NCBI GenBank assembly: GCA_019358875.1
Contig: JAHHIF010000022.1
Coordinates: 1 to 64,000, forward strand
DNA: 64,000 nucleotides
Source of the DNA: Symplocastrum torsivum CPER-KK1
GTDB taxonomy: Bacteria > Cyanobacteriota > Cyanobacteriia > Cyanobacteriales > Coleofasciculaceae
Reading direction: 5' to 3'
Every line of letters begins with the position of its first letter. The first letter of the stretch is position 1. The translations under genes were made by a program, and so were the position numbers. The notes beneath the pieces are model-generated. The model was not told where the DNA came from. It searched no databases and worked only from the letters and a program-made list of their open reading frames with translations. Below, one piece after another: positions 28,360-38,005 of this stretch.

Positions 28360-31300
28360 TTAGGGAGAATCGTTTGGGAGCGGTTTAACCAAAAAAGTAA
28401 GAACAGTCTCATCAACACCCTTGAGTTCAAGAGGACTGAACCTAGTGATTGCGTCATCTTCTAGATAATCTGCCACGGCGGCTGAGACAAGAATAGAATT
28501 CGGTTTGGCGGCTTCTTGCAGGCGTGAGGCAATATTCACAGAAGGACCAATCGCTGTATAGTCTGACCGTTCTGCGCCTCCGAACATTCCTACGACAGCC
28601 GTTCCCTGATGAATCCCACAACGAAATTGCACGGGTGGAGGACCATTTCCACCAACAATTCCTTGTGCTTGCCAGCGTTCGTTGAGCTTATCTAGGGAAC
28701 GAAGCATTTGCCGCGCTGCTCCAATTGCCCGTCGTACCTGCTCATTCGGTGTCAGTTCCTCTGGGGCACCGAAAATTGCTAAGATTCCATCTCCCATGAA
28801 CTTATCAACGGTGCCGCCATTATCAAACACGGCATGAGTCATAGATTCTAGGTACTCATTGAGCAACTCAGCGACACGACGCGATCGCAAGGTGTTCGCT
28901 AACTTGGTAAAGCCAACAATATCACTAAATAACGTCGTGATTAAGCGAGGTTCCGGACGCAAATCCAGCGATAGTTCACCCCTTGCCGCTTTCTCCACCA
29001 TTGCAGGTGGTAAGAAGCGTTTTAGCACTGACTCTGTTAGATAAGTATTCAGTTCAATCACTCGTTGCTCATTTTCCTGAAGTGCTAACAGATTCCGGAC
29101 TTCTGCCAACAATTCCCGGTCATTGAAGGGTTTAGAGAGATAAGCATCCGCTCCCTCCTCTGTACCCTCAATTCGTGTTGCTTCATCAGCTCTGGCGGTG
29201 AGTAGGATAATTGGGGTGCCTCTCAACTCCTCTGAGCCACGAATTAGGCGAATTAAATCTAACCCCGATACTAAAGGCATCATCAAGTCCGTAATAATCA
29301 GGCGAGGACGATGCTTCTCGGTCATCCGGAATCCTTCATCCCCATTGTGAGCTAGCCAAACTTGATAACCCGTTTGACGTAGGATGCGAGATACATAGTT
29401 CCGTAAATCTGCGTTATCGTCTACTACCAAGATGCTCGCTTGGCGATTCGAGATTGGGGATGAAGAAGATGGGCTGAGTTCCTGTGCAGTTTCCCCCTCC
29501 TCACTCAGGCTCTGGGTTCCCTCATCTTCAAAGGATAATTCAGCTTCTAGATCAGCTAATTCTACAGCAGCGCGACTAGACTGAATTTCTATGGGGACTT
29601 CCAGTACTTGCTCCAGTGGCAGGTGGGATGTACCTATCTGTAACCAAACGGTGAAAGTCGTGCCTTCTGAGTAAACCGACTCCACAGAAATTTGACCACC
29701 ATGAAGTTCCACCAGTTCTTTCACTAAGGCAAGTCCTAAACCACTGCCTTCATGACTTCGATTCAGTGACCCTTCTGCCTGTCGGAAGCGCTCAAACAAG
29801 TGAGGAATTTGTTCTTTACGAATGCCAATGCCTGTGTCTATAACCTGCATCCGTACATGGTCACCTGCGGGTTCTACCTTAAGAGTGATACTTCCGCCAG
29901 CATTGGTAAATTTCATGGCATTTGACAGCAGGTTATAAAGCACCTTGTCAAATTTTTCCATATCTAGATAAACTGACCCACAAGGTGTTAGTTGGGTCGA
30001 GATGGATATGTTTTTTTTCTCACAATAAGGTCGAAAGGTTTCAACAATTTGGTTAACAAATTTGACTAAGTTACAGGGACGGAAGCTGGCTTGCATCCGA
30101 CCTGCATCGAGTCGCTGGATATCAAGTAACTGATTGACTAACCGCAATAAACGTCGAGAATTCCGTAGAGCGATCGCACTTTGTTCGTAGGGTAAATCTT
30201 TGTGTTGCTCCACAACGGACTCTAGCGGACCAATCATCAAGGTTAGAGGTGTCCGGAATTCGTGAGAAACATTTTGGAAAAACTCCGTCTTCTGTCGGTC
30301 TAATTCCAGCAACCGCTCTGCTTGCTGACGAGTTTTCTGATAGAGTCGTGACTGTTGAACTGCGATCGCGGCTTGTGCCGCAACGGCTTGTGCTAAATCA
30401 ATTTCTGACGAGAGCCACTGGCGAGGTTTGTAGATTTGGCGCAGCGTAATGCTACCAATAATTTTGCCCAAGCCTCGTCCCGACGTTCCTGGTGTCGATA
30501 CTACATCATAAGCACTATCGCTAGCACTAATACTATCGCTATCGGAAAGCAACGGTACCACTAATAGTGCCCGTGCTGGCTGCCGCAGGGGTAAGTCAAA
30601 TCCATTCATTTCTGGAGAGACTGCCAAGTCATTGATCACCACTGGCTGCTGCGTAGTCACAAGCTGCTGTAATACTGGATTCCCAGCAATGGGAACAATC
30701 GACTGAGGCAATTGACCTGAAGGAATGGGATGATTGGGAGAAAAAGGGGCAGAGTGATTATTCCCTCCGCTTTTTTCTGAGGTTAGTGCTGCGTGTACCC
30801 AAGGAATACCGTTTTCACTGGTGGGATCATCTGCCCATCTTTGGATTTCTCCATCTGGCTCAGTTCCTAAGACTTGTGCTGATTTTCCGTCATACAAGCC
30901 AACACATTGAACAAACTCATCCTCTTCTCGCCATAGAGAAAGGGCACAACCGTCAACCTGTAGTGCTTGTCCTAATCCTTGAGTAATTGCCGTGAAGATT
31001 TTTTGCGGATCTAGTGTTGAGCGAATCGCTGTTGTGATGGTGTTGACAAGTGCCTGTCGAGTTGCCAAAGCGCGAAGCTGCTCATAGGCTCGTGCTTGGG
31101 AAAGGGCGAGAGCGGCTTGATCGGCAACCATGACCACTAACTGTATTTCGTCATTTTGCCAAACATAAGGCTCCCCGCATTGATGCAAGGCTAGCACCGC
31201 CACCAACTCCTGTTGACTAATCAGGGGTACCACTAAGCTTGAGCGGATATCTGCTTGCTGATAAGCGATCGCACGTTGTCGAATTTCTGAGCTGTCATCT

Positions 31301-32130
31301 GCAAAGCGCTCATCGGTGAAGACATCGTTGATCACTTCAACGTCCTGAGTTTCCCATACGGTCTGTTCTAACGATGAGGGGTAAGGAGATTGAAGATTAG
31401 GAATTGGCGGTTGGGATGATGTGGATGAGCTATTTTTCTCATTTTTTATTCCCTCATCTGTAGTCCCTTGTTCCTTTTCTCCATTCTCAGAATGCAGTGA
31501 GACTTGATTTTTCTGGTAAACGAACCATTGATCAACTAATCGCTCATCTTGGAAAGGACGCAGAAGGCAGATATCGACCTCCATGAGATGACCCACTGTT
31601 TCAACAATCCGTTGTAGGATTTCCTGTAGAGGAGAGCCACCACTTCCCCCATACTGGGCGTTGCGAATTGTATTAGTAACAGTATTTAGGAGTGATTCTC
31701 GGCGAAGCGCTCGACACAGTTCTGCTGTACGAACCTTGAGAACGTTATGGGTATCCATGGCTTGCCGCACCACGGCTCTAAGTTCATCAGCATTCCAAGG
31801 TTTAGTGACGTACTTGAATACCTTACCGGAGTTGATGGCTTCTACCAGGTCTTCAACATCGGTGTAGCCAGTCAGGATAATTCGGATAATATCCGGGTAT
31901 TGAGTCGCGGTAAGGCTCAGAAACTCAGTGCCGCTCATTAATGGCATACGCTGATCAGAGATGATTACCGCTACATCTCCTTCGTTTGCCAAAATCTCTA
32001 AGGCAGCAGGCCCGTTGTCTGCTCTCAAGACTCTGTACTCTCGATGGAAAGTCCGATAGAGCAAGTCAAGGTTATCTGGTTCGTCATCGACAACCAGAAG
32101 TTTGGGCCTAATAGTTTCTTGGGATCTCAT
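28360..32130 (-). CDS. cyaC: CyaC-like hybrid sensor kinase/adenylyl cyclase (REC-GAF-GAF-HK-REC-CHD)
   Basis: 1256 aa from the ATG at 32130, which has a strong AGGAG 8 nt upstream; the in-frame ATG at 32178 would add 16 unlike residues. Order: REC1 (~8-125, phospho-Asp59 in VIISDQRMPLMSG), GAF (~170-360), GAF (~365-590), HisKA (~610-680, His in NVSHEFRTPLTL), HATPase (~710-830, DTGIGI, GSGLGLALVKEL), REC2 (~895-1010, LIITDLMMPLVSG), class III cyclase (~1045-1250). The cyclase keeps LFSDIVGFTKLA, KFMGDGILAIFG and the Thr of DYTAIGPSVNIASRL. The layout matches CyaC of Spirulina/Anabaena, in which phosphorelay controls cAMP production. Soluble; no membrane segment. Confidence 0.93.
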   Translation of the reverse strand: MRSQETIRPKLLVVDDEPDNLDLLYRTFHREYRVLRADNGPAALEILANEGDVAVIISDQRMPLMSGTEFLSLTATQYPDIIRIILTGYTDVEDLVEAINSGKVFKYVTKPWNADELRAVVRQAMDTHNVLKVRTAELCRALRRESLLNTVTNTIRNAQYGGSGGSPLQEILQRIVETVGHLMEVDICLLRPFQDERLVDQWFVYQKNQVSLHSENGEKEQGTTDEGIKNEKNSSSTSSQPPIPNLQSPYPSSLEQTVWETQDVEVINDVFTDERFADDSSEIRQRAIAYQQADIRSSLVVPLISQQELVAVLALHQCGEPYVWQNDEIQLVVMVADQAALALSQARAYEQLRALATRQALVNTITTAIRSTLDPQKIFTAITQGLGQALQVDGCALSLWREEDEFVQCVGLYDGKSAQVLGTEPDGEIQRWADDPTSENGIPWVHAALTSEKSGGNNHSAPFSPNHPIPSGQLPQSIVPIAGNPVLQQLVTTQQPVVINDLAVSPEMNGFDLPLRQPARALLVVPLLSDSDSISASDSAYDVVSTPGTSGRGLGKIIGSITLRQIYKPRQWLSSEIDLAQAVAAQAAIAVQQSRLYQKTRQQAERLLELDRQKTEFFQNVSHEFRTPLTLMIGPLESVVEQHKDLPYEQSAIALRNSRRLLRLVNQLLDIQRLDAGRMQASFRPCNLVKFVNQIVETFRPYCEKKNISISTQLTPCGSVYLDMEKFDKVLYNLLSNAMKFTNAGGSITLKVEPAGDHVRMQVIDTGIGIRKEQIPHLFERFRQAEGSLNRSHEGSGLGLALVKELVELHGGQISVESVYSEGTTFTVWLQIGTSHLPLEQVLEVPIEIQSSRAAVELADLEAELSFEDEGTQSLSEEGETAQELSPSSSSPISNRQASILVVDDNADLRNYVSRILRQTGYQVWLAHNGDEGFRMTEKHRPRLIITDLMMPLVSGLDLIRLIRGSEELRGTPIILLTARADEATRIEGTEEGADAYLSKPFNDRELLAEVRNLLALQENEQRVIELNTYLTESVLKRFLPPAMVEKAARGELSLDLRPEPRLITTLFSDIVGFTKLANTLRSRRVAELLNEYLESMTHAVFDNGGTVDKFMGDGILAIFGAPEELTPNEQVRRAIGAARQMLRSLDKLNERWQAQGIVGGNGPPPVQFRCGIHQGTAVVGMFGGAERSDYTAIGPSVNIASRLQEAAKPNSILVSAAVADYLEDDAITRFSPLELKGVDETVLTFLVKPLPNDSP

Positions 32131-33249
32131 GCACCGCTCTCCTGCTGCCAGGGTTTGTCGGATAAAAACAGTCTGCACACTTTTGACAGATTCTCTTCTT
32201 TTTAGGATGGCTGACTCGGTGAGCCAGTACGACTAGGGTCAGTAGTCCTTAGAGGCGGTTTATGCCAGACTTTCTGGCTTGTTCCGAGAGACTCCGGATT
32301 TGTAGGTTATTGGTTGTGCACCCCAATTAATCTTAATTTTTGTTTTCCAGTATGGTTATATACTTTGGCAAAAGTGATGGGAGAGAGGTAGCAATTGTCA
32401 TCTGTTGTTTTCTAGCTCAAGGGCGAGGTTTCTTTTGCTGTGATTTAGGCAAACGCTAAACGTGAGGCTTAGTTCCGGCGATCGCACTTTGAGTGAGAGC
32501 AACAGTAGATAAACCTTACACCCCTCACCTTCCAACTCGTAAAACTGCACTTGCAGCTATGTTAGTTCTTTACGTTTGCCCACTGGAAAATTGCTTCTAA
32601 GGTTTTGGTGTGCTAACCCGTGCCGACTGCTTTGATCACCGTTATAAACCCTGCTCTTCTTACACTAGTAGTGAAATCAGGCTGTTAGAAACATACTTTC
32701 ATGATCTTCAGCCATCCGGACGATGGGTAATTTGATGCTGTGTCTTGGGTATTGGTTATTCGATGCACTTTGTACAATACTATCCTTGTTCCGCTCCGAA
32801 AGCATTGAGACGGGAGCTTTGGTGAAAAATGGCACCCTGAAAAACGCACAGTTGTTGTAAAATCGCCTGACAGACTTCTGTTGCCTTCTAAAGATTCATG
32901 AGGGTTGGTTGTTAGTTCAGGGCATTGCCTGTCGCTTCTATAGCGTGTCTCTACCAGCAGCTAGTGTCTGTAAAACGCTCTGCTGATGGAAACTCCTGCT
33001 TTTGATATGAGAGTAAAATTTAGATGCATCGCATGAGTTTTCTGGAAAATCTTAGTCCTAAGACTCCGAGCTAAGTACAAACCAGCAAGCTTGAACTCTC
33101 GGCTATTGGCTCACCAGTCTTTTGCCTCTCCAGTTGATTAGAGGCTGAATGCTTATGTTGCTCAAGCGATTTCTCACTGACATTTGTAAATTTTTGATAC
33201 TTTGTTTGTATTCAACGTTTTCAATTGTTTTATCTAGTCAAATATTTTT
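32131..33249. other. Long intergenic region, about 1.1 kb
   Basis: The longest gene-free stretch here, between the divergent CyaC-like and GNAT genes. I find no plausible protein, tRNA or tandem repeat; a HIP1-like copy is near 32479. Part of it (about 32930-33000) has several complementary segments, such as CAGCAG...CTGCTG, and could encode a structured RNA, but nothing matches a family I know. Confidence 0.45.
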
Positions 33250-33891
33250 GTGGTTGTGAACCTCTGCTTCTCTTTCTTAACGTCCTACCAACCTACTGCT
33301 GCGAGTCAGGATGCCTTAGCTGCTGATGCATCCCACTTCACGATTCGTACAGCTCAAGTTCAAGATCTAGCTAGTCTGGCAGAAATGTTGACGGATAGCT
33401 TTCACTCTCGAAGCGGGATTATGGGTTGGGCTTACCCGGTGTTGCGATTAGGAATCTACGAAGATTTACGCAATCGACTTCGCTCAACGGCACCTCACTA
33501 TGTCTGTTTAGTTGCCCTTGCTGTTATTTCTGGTGTCGGTGGTACCCGTGAGGAGCTAGCAGGCACTGTAGAAATTGCGCTTCGCTCTCCTTCTTCCTGG
33601 CAACCCCGTCGCTCTCAGTATCCTTACATCTCTAACCTGGCAGTGAGCAAGTCGTGTCGGCGGCGGGGAGTAGCCAAGCAATTGCTCTTGGCTTGTGAGC
33701 AAACAGCTGTAGATTGGGGTTTTCCAGATATCTATCTCCATGTGCTGGAAAATAACCATCAGGCACGGCAACTTTATCTCAAGGCTGGATATCAACTGCA
33801 CCAGATTGAGCCTAGCTATGGTGCATGGCTCTTAGGGCATCCTAAACGCTTGTTATTACAAAAGCACCTAAGTACTACTCCAAACTCGTGA
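33250..33891 (+). CDS. GNAT-family N-acetyltransferase
   Basis: 213 aa. After a ~28-residue N-terminal part comes the GNAT fold: FTIRTAQVQDLASLAEML (~31-48), then the acetyl-CoA-binding motif A (YISNLAVSKSCRRRGVAKQL, about 126-145, with RRRGVA) and motif B (YLHVLENNHQARQLYLKAGY, about 161-180). It should transfer an acetyl group from acetyl-CoA to an amine, perhaps a protein N-terminus (RimI-like), but the substrate is not shown. The start is GTG at 33250; downstream alternatives are few, and the first ~25 residues may not be translated. Monocistronic. Confidence 0.85.
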   Translation: MVVNLCFSFLTSYQPTAASQDALAADASHFTIRTAQVQDLASLAEMLTDSFHSRSGIMGWAYPVLRLGIYEDLRNRLRSTAPHYVCLVALAVISGVGGTREELAGTVEIALRSPSSWQPRRSQYPYISNLAVSKSCRRRGVAKQLLLACEQTAVDWGFPDIYLHVLENNHQARQLYLKAGYQLHQIEPSYGAWLLGHPKRLLLQKHLSTTPNS

Positions 33892-34300
33892 AAATTTGTT
33901 GAATCTGATACAAAATAGGATTGAATCAATGAAGAGAAGAAGAAAAAGGAGCTGAATAAATAAGGAAGATTGCAAGTCTGTGTTTCCACTTGCAGCTTTA
34001 CAATTGCTTTAAAAACTTCCTCTTTTATAATGTCTTAACAATTGGATAGGCTAATCTTAACAGTAGAATCTACTGAACACAATCTTTCATGCACCTAAGC
34101 TACATGCCATAAAATAGAGTAACAAAGCTGACGAGCAATGATACTGAGCTGAGGCAAGTTTGTCGTGATGATTGCAAACAGATGGTAGACTAATTCTCTC
34201 TTCTTGTACGTCCTCAAGAACTTACCCCAATTGAGTTCGTCAGTTGTGCTTTCAGTCTGGGTGTTTCCCTACTCGGAGAAATTAAGCAACACGAGTTGAG
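33892..34300. other. Intergenic region
   Basis: About 410 bp with no recognised gene. A purine-rich stretch lies right after the GNAT stop (about 33930-33970). Confidence 0.4.
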
Positions 34301-34891
34301 ATGGATAGCGAGAATAAACAGCGTTGCCAGACAGCTCTTTATGAAGAGGAGGTTCTTGCCCGCAGTACAGGTTTCGCCAACTCTCAAGGCTATGGTGGCA
34401 TGAATCAGGAAAGCCTGAACCCCCGCAAGGATCAGATTCAAGACTCACAGGCATCAAGAATCCTGGCACAGCTGCACGACAAACAGCTGTTGATTGTTAA
34501 TAGTCGGCGTCGCAACGGCTTAATTCTTTATAAGCGACATCATGCTGAATTTGCAGGACCTGGGGCAGCTGTAGGAGGCGTTTTTGATCTAGATTGCCAG
34601 CGAGTGTTGCCAGTTGGGAATCTCTCGTTGATTACCCCTGAATCACCGGATGAGCGACAGCGAGCTTATTTGATTCGGCGGCAGTGGATTAATCTGACTA
34701 AAAAGATTACAGAGAAGTCTGTGCCCTTAGAACGTGCTCAGATGATTCTCAATCAGTTTGATAATTACTTTGACTCTGAAACCATTGCCCAGTTGCCAGA
34801 TGAAGCCTTCGCGCTGTTGGTAGGTGTTTTACCCCATACGATTGGGAAGGTGCGTAACACGGCTGACCGTGTGGATGTCATTGAGACTTAG
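34301..34891 (+). CDS. Conserved-looking protein of unknown function
   Basis: 196 aa. I do not recognise the family with certainty. The first ~45 residues are polar and probably disordered. The rest looks folded: SRRRNGLILYKRHHAEFAGP, then an LPVGNLSLITPE loop, then three amphipathic helices (YLIRRQWINLTKKITE; LERAQMILNQFDNYF; LPDEAFALLVGVLPHTIG). No enzyme motif, signal peptide or membrane segment. It lies upstream of hpsL on the same strand, 313 bp away, so it is not clearly in that operon. A relationship to the cyanobacterial PatU-type differentiation proteins crossed my mind but I cannot support it from the sequence. Confidence 0.7.
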   Translation: MDSENKQRCQTALYEEEVLARSTGFANSQGYGGMNQESLNPRKDQIQDSQASRILAQLHDKQLLIVNSRRRNGLILYKRHHAEFAGPGAAVGGVFDLDCQRVLPVGNLSLITPESPDERQRAYLIRRQWINLTKKITEKSVPLERAQMILNQFDNYFDSETIAQLPDEAFALLVGVLPHTIGKVRNTADRVDVIET

Positions 34892-35204
34892 GATCATGGA
34901 TTGATTGACCTCCAATTCCTTGGGTAGGGACAGGGCATGTGATGGCTCTAAAGGTTTTAATTTTTGTAAATTATTTAACCCCATATTCCCAAGTAGGCGC
35001 TCTGTGAGTACAAAAACTAACAGAGCAACAAATGAGGGTTTTGCTTTCTCAAAGACCTCATGCCTACGAAAGAGCGCATTTGTCAAGTCCTAAAACGTGT
35101 GGAAATTTTGGTGATGGTCATGGGAGTGCGTCTGCTGGTCTACACTTTGGCGAGAGCAACAGTGTGAGCGCTACATCTAAGGCAGGAAATGACTTACAAA
35201 AGTA
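34892..35204. other. Intergenic region upstream of hpsL
   Basis: About 310 bp. A 7-bp hairpin GCTCTGT (34999-35005) / ACAGAGC (35020-35026) lies 110 bp after the preceding stop and may be a weak terminator. Nothing else is clear. Confidence 0.4.
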
Positions 35205-36866
35205 ATGCCAAAACTTAAGTCAAAGAAGAAAGTCAAAAAACATTTAAAGAGCGACTCAACTCTAAGCTTAAAGGAACGTTTAGCCAAAAAGCGGAAGGCA
35301 CAGATAGCACGTAAGGAACTGATTCAATTCCTAACAATCAGTGTCTTCCTTGCGGCGGTTCTTGGTATCGTACTCAGTCTAGTTGTGGGTTTAAAAGCAG
35401 GTGTTGCTGCCCTTGCAATCCCATGTCTAGGCTTCGCTTATAAGTATCCCCGTCAAGCACTTTGGTTTTTTCTTTTTTATCTCCCGATTAATGGCACTGT
35501 TACCTACTGGGTAGGTGGAGGAAATGCTGTATTTCAACTCGCTAAAGATGCTTTTTATCTTCCCGCCCTCATTGCCTTAATTCAGCAGTGCCAGCGCAAA
35601 AAGCAACCAATCCTAATTCCCAAAAAGTTGATGACTACTTTGGGTATTCTCTTAGGGTTATCTGTCCTAACGTTGCTTTTTGTCAATGGGTCTTTACAGT
35701 TGTCTGGCAGTGAAGAGGGAAAAACATTTTTTCAGGGCATTTTAGGTCTTAAAGTTTTAATTGGATATGTTCCCCTAATATTCTGTGCTTACTACCTAAT
35801 TGAGACTAAAAAGCACTTGCTCTTTTGCACTCGACTGCATCTAGTAATGGCAATTGCTTGCTGTGTCCTGGGCTTAATGCAGTACTTTATGCTCGTTACA
35901 GGTGTATGTGCTGGCACTGATCATCTTTCTGGAGCTGATTTATTTAAAGCAACGCTAGAGGCTAAATGTTTTGTCGGTGGGGCTTTAGTTTATAGCCCCT
36001 CACAAGATATAATCCGCTTGCCAGGAACATTTGTTTCTCCTTGGCACTGGGCTTGGTTCCTCATTGCTAATAGTGCTTTAACATTTGCAAGTGCCTTTAA
36101 TGACCCTTCTCTCTTCTGGCGAACTGGTGGTTTAGTTGGCATGGCATTAGTCTTTATTAACGCTGTAATTTCGGGTCAGAGAATTGCCCTTGTTTTAGTA
36201 CCAATTGTTATTGCCATCTTGCTGATTCTTACAGGACAGGTGGCGAATCTTAAACGGTTTTTGCCAATTGGGTTAGGACTCGCTCTGGTGCTAGGAATTG
36301 CCGCAACAACTAATCCAACGATTGTTCAGGAGCGCTGGGATAGTACAGTCAGTCGTTGGGAAGCTTCACCCCCCCACGCCTTTATCTTGGGGCAATTTGA
36401 TTGGGCAATTAATGAAAAGCCAGGGTTGTTAGGAAAAGGTTTAGGACGAGCAACGAATTCTACTCGAATCTTTGGTGAAACGAAGCTTGTTGAAACGTTC
36501 CACCCGAAACTCCTCTATGAAATCGGTCTTTTGGGTTTGTTGGCATTCCTAGCTTTCGTGACGCACTTAACGATGATTACGTTTAAGGAGTATCGCTCTG
36601 TCCGGGACAAAAGCTTACGCAGCTTTAGTTCAAGTTTTTGGGTGTTTGTCCTGATTATCAGTTACTTTCCCTATTGGTATCCTTTGGATACAGACCCAGT
36701 TGCTGTTTATTACTGGTTTTTTGCAGGCGTAATTTTAAAGTTGCCAGAAATAGACCGCCAAGAGCTGGAAAAGCTCAGATTGGTAGAGGAGAATGAGCTT
36801 CAACCGAAAAAGAAGCGAAAAAGCAAAACATCTAGAAAGCAGACTGTTGCCAAACTATCTTCGTAA
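35205..36866 (+). CDS. hpsL: O-antigen-ligase-like polysaccharide protein HpsL
   Basis: 553 aa. A highly basic N-terminus (MPKLKSKKKVKKHLK, then LSLKERLAKKRKAQIARKE) precedes 10-12 membrane segments; a long loop before the last segments contains the Wzy/WaaL-like region (LGKGLGRATNSTRIFGE, then VETFHPKLLYEIGLLGLL). Segments such as YPRQALWFFLFYLPINGTVT and GGNAVFQLAKDAFYLPALIA match my memory of HpsL from the Nostoc hormogonium polysaccharide locus. It would polymerise or ligate the polysaccharide needed for gliding. The C-terminus is again very basic. It precedes hpsN, the same pairing as in that locus, although the pilin-like hps genes are absent here. Confidence 0.85.
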   Translation: MPKLKSKKKVKKHLKSDSTLSLKERLAKKRKAQIARKELIQFLTISVFLAAVLGIVLSLVVGLKAGVAALAIPCLGFAYKYPRQALWFFLFYLPINGTVTYWVGGGNAVFQLAKDAFYLPALIALIQQCQRKKQPILIPKKLMTTLGILLGLSVLTLLFVNGSLQLSGSEEGKTFFQGILGLKVLIGYVPLIFCAYYLIETKKHLLFCTRLHLVMAIACCVLGLMQYFMLVTGVCAGTDHLSGADLFKATLEAKCFVGGALVYSPSQDIIRLPGTFVSPWHWAWFLIANSALTFASAFNDPSLFWRTGGLVGMALVFINAVISGQRIALVLVPIVIAILLILTGQVANLKRFLPIGLGLALVLGIAATTNPTIVQERWDSTVSRWEASPPHAFILGQFDWAINEKPGLLGKGLGRATNSTRIFGETKLVETFHPKLLYEIGLLGLLAFLAFVTHLTMITFKEYRSVRDKSLRSFSSSFWVFVLIISYFPYWYPLDTDPVAVYYWFFAGVILKLPEIDRQELEKLRLVEENELQPKKKRKSKTSRKQTVAKLSS

Positions 36867-36888
36867 CAATTACCAACGCAAAACAACT

Positions 36889-37950
36889 GTGCAGTGCCCT
36901 TTAATCTCAGTAATTATCCCTACTTACGGGCGAGAAGAACCGCTGCGGGATACCCTTGAAGACGTGTTAAAGCAAGACTATCCAGCTTTTGAAATTCTGG
37001 TAGTTGATCAAACCCCAACGCACCAACCTCAAACTCAAGCCTATTTGGAGCAACTGGCTGACGAAGGTAAGATTCGCTGGTTCCGTGTTGACTGGGCAAG
37101 TTTACCTGGTGCAAGAAATTATGGGGTAGGGAAGGCATCAGGGGAAATTGTTCTTTTTATTGATGATGACGTTCAAATGCCAGCAGGATGTTTAAAAGCT
37201 CATGCGAGTAACTACCACCGTGAGGACGTTGGGGCAGTTGCAGGGCGAGTATTTGACCGGATGAAGCTGACAGAAAAAGGGGACTGGCAAGTGGGCAAAC
37301 CTCTTCCTGACTCTCAATCCCTAACCCCTAATCCCGAATTCCAAATTGAGGATTTGCCGCCAGAGGCGATGGATGCTGGAATTGCTTGGTACTACATTGA
37401 CTTAGTACATACTGTGAAGCCCCAGCGCGTCATCTCGGCAAGAGGCTGCAATATGTCCTTTCGCCGTGAAATTTTTACGAAGTATGGGCTGCAATTCGAT
37501 GAGCGGTTTCGGGGAAGCGCAGTGCGGGAGGAGTCGGATTTTTGTCTACGGTTACGTGGCACAGGATACCAAATTTGGTATGACCCTGATGCCTATTTAG
37601 TACATTTGGGAGAGGAGACAGGTGGCTGTCATGATATTAGTACGCGATCGCTTCAATACCAACTGACTTTCTACCACAATCACTTCCTGATGGGGCTGAA
37701 AAACCTTACCGTCCGTGAGCAGCTACGTCTGTATAGTCGTCTATTTGACTGCCACGTTCTAGGGCATCCTCCTTGCTACAAAAGTGGTTCTCCTATCAAA
37801 ATCATCAGTCGCGCTGGTTTCTATATCTTGGGCTTTCTTAACGCTCAAGCTACTCTCATCAAATCCATTTGGGATAGTGGTCAAGTCTACACTCAACAAG
37901 ATGCTAACTACAGCAAAAGGCAGAGGGCAGAGGGCAGAAGGCTTTTATGA
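36889..37950 (+). CDS. hpsN: Family 2 glycosyltransferase HpsN
   Basis: 353 aa from the GTG at 36889, giving VQCPLISVIIPTYGREEPL at the N-terminus, the natural start of a GT-A fold. The frame is open further upstream to an ATG at 36793, but that would overlap hpsL by 74 bp and give a basic leader unlike GT2 proteins. Motifs: LISVIIPTYGREEPLRDTL, VLKQDYPAFEILVVDQTPT, WASLPGARNYGVGKASGEIV, then the metal motif FIDDDVQMP (DxD-like) and RGCNMSFRREIFTKYG. It should add a sugar to the hormogonium polysaccharide. Coupled to hpsL (22 bp gap). The last residues QRAEGRRLL come from a GGCAGAG heptamer array that supplies the gene's 3' end. Confidence 0.87.
   Translation: MQCPLISVIIPTYGREEPLRDTLEDVLKQDYPAFEILVVDQTPTHQPQTQAYLEQLADEGKIRWFRVDWASLPGARNYGVGKASGEIVLFIDDDVQMPAGCLKAHASNYHREDVGAVAGRVFDRMKLTEKGDWQVGKPLPDSQSLTPNPEFQIEDLPPEAMDAGIAWYYIDLVHTVKPQRVISARGCNMSFRREIFTKYGLQFDERFRGSAVREESDFCLRLRGTGYQIWYDPDAYLVHLGEETGGCHDISTRSLQYQLTFYHNHFLMGLKNLTVREQLRLYSRLFDCHVLGHPPCYKSGSPIKIISRAGFYILGFLNAQATLIKSIWDSGQVYTQQDANYSKRQRAEGRRLL
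37919..37941. repeat. Heptamer repeat GGCAGAG inside the hpsN 3' end
   Basis: Two GGCAGAG units and one GGCAGAA, then GG, directly before the hpsN stop at 37948-37950. The array is translated and makes an arginine-rich tail. The same unit recurs near 27150 and 51650. Confidence 0.8.
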
Positions 37951-38005
37951 ATAAGGATTTTCAGCCATTCCTTGTGAGCGATAGCGCCTGGTGTCTAATC
38001 TCCAA

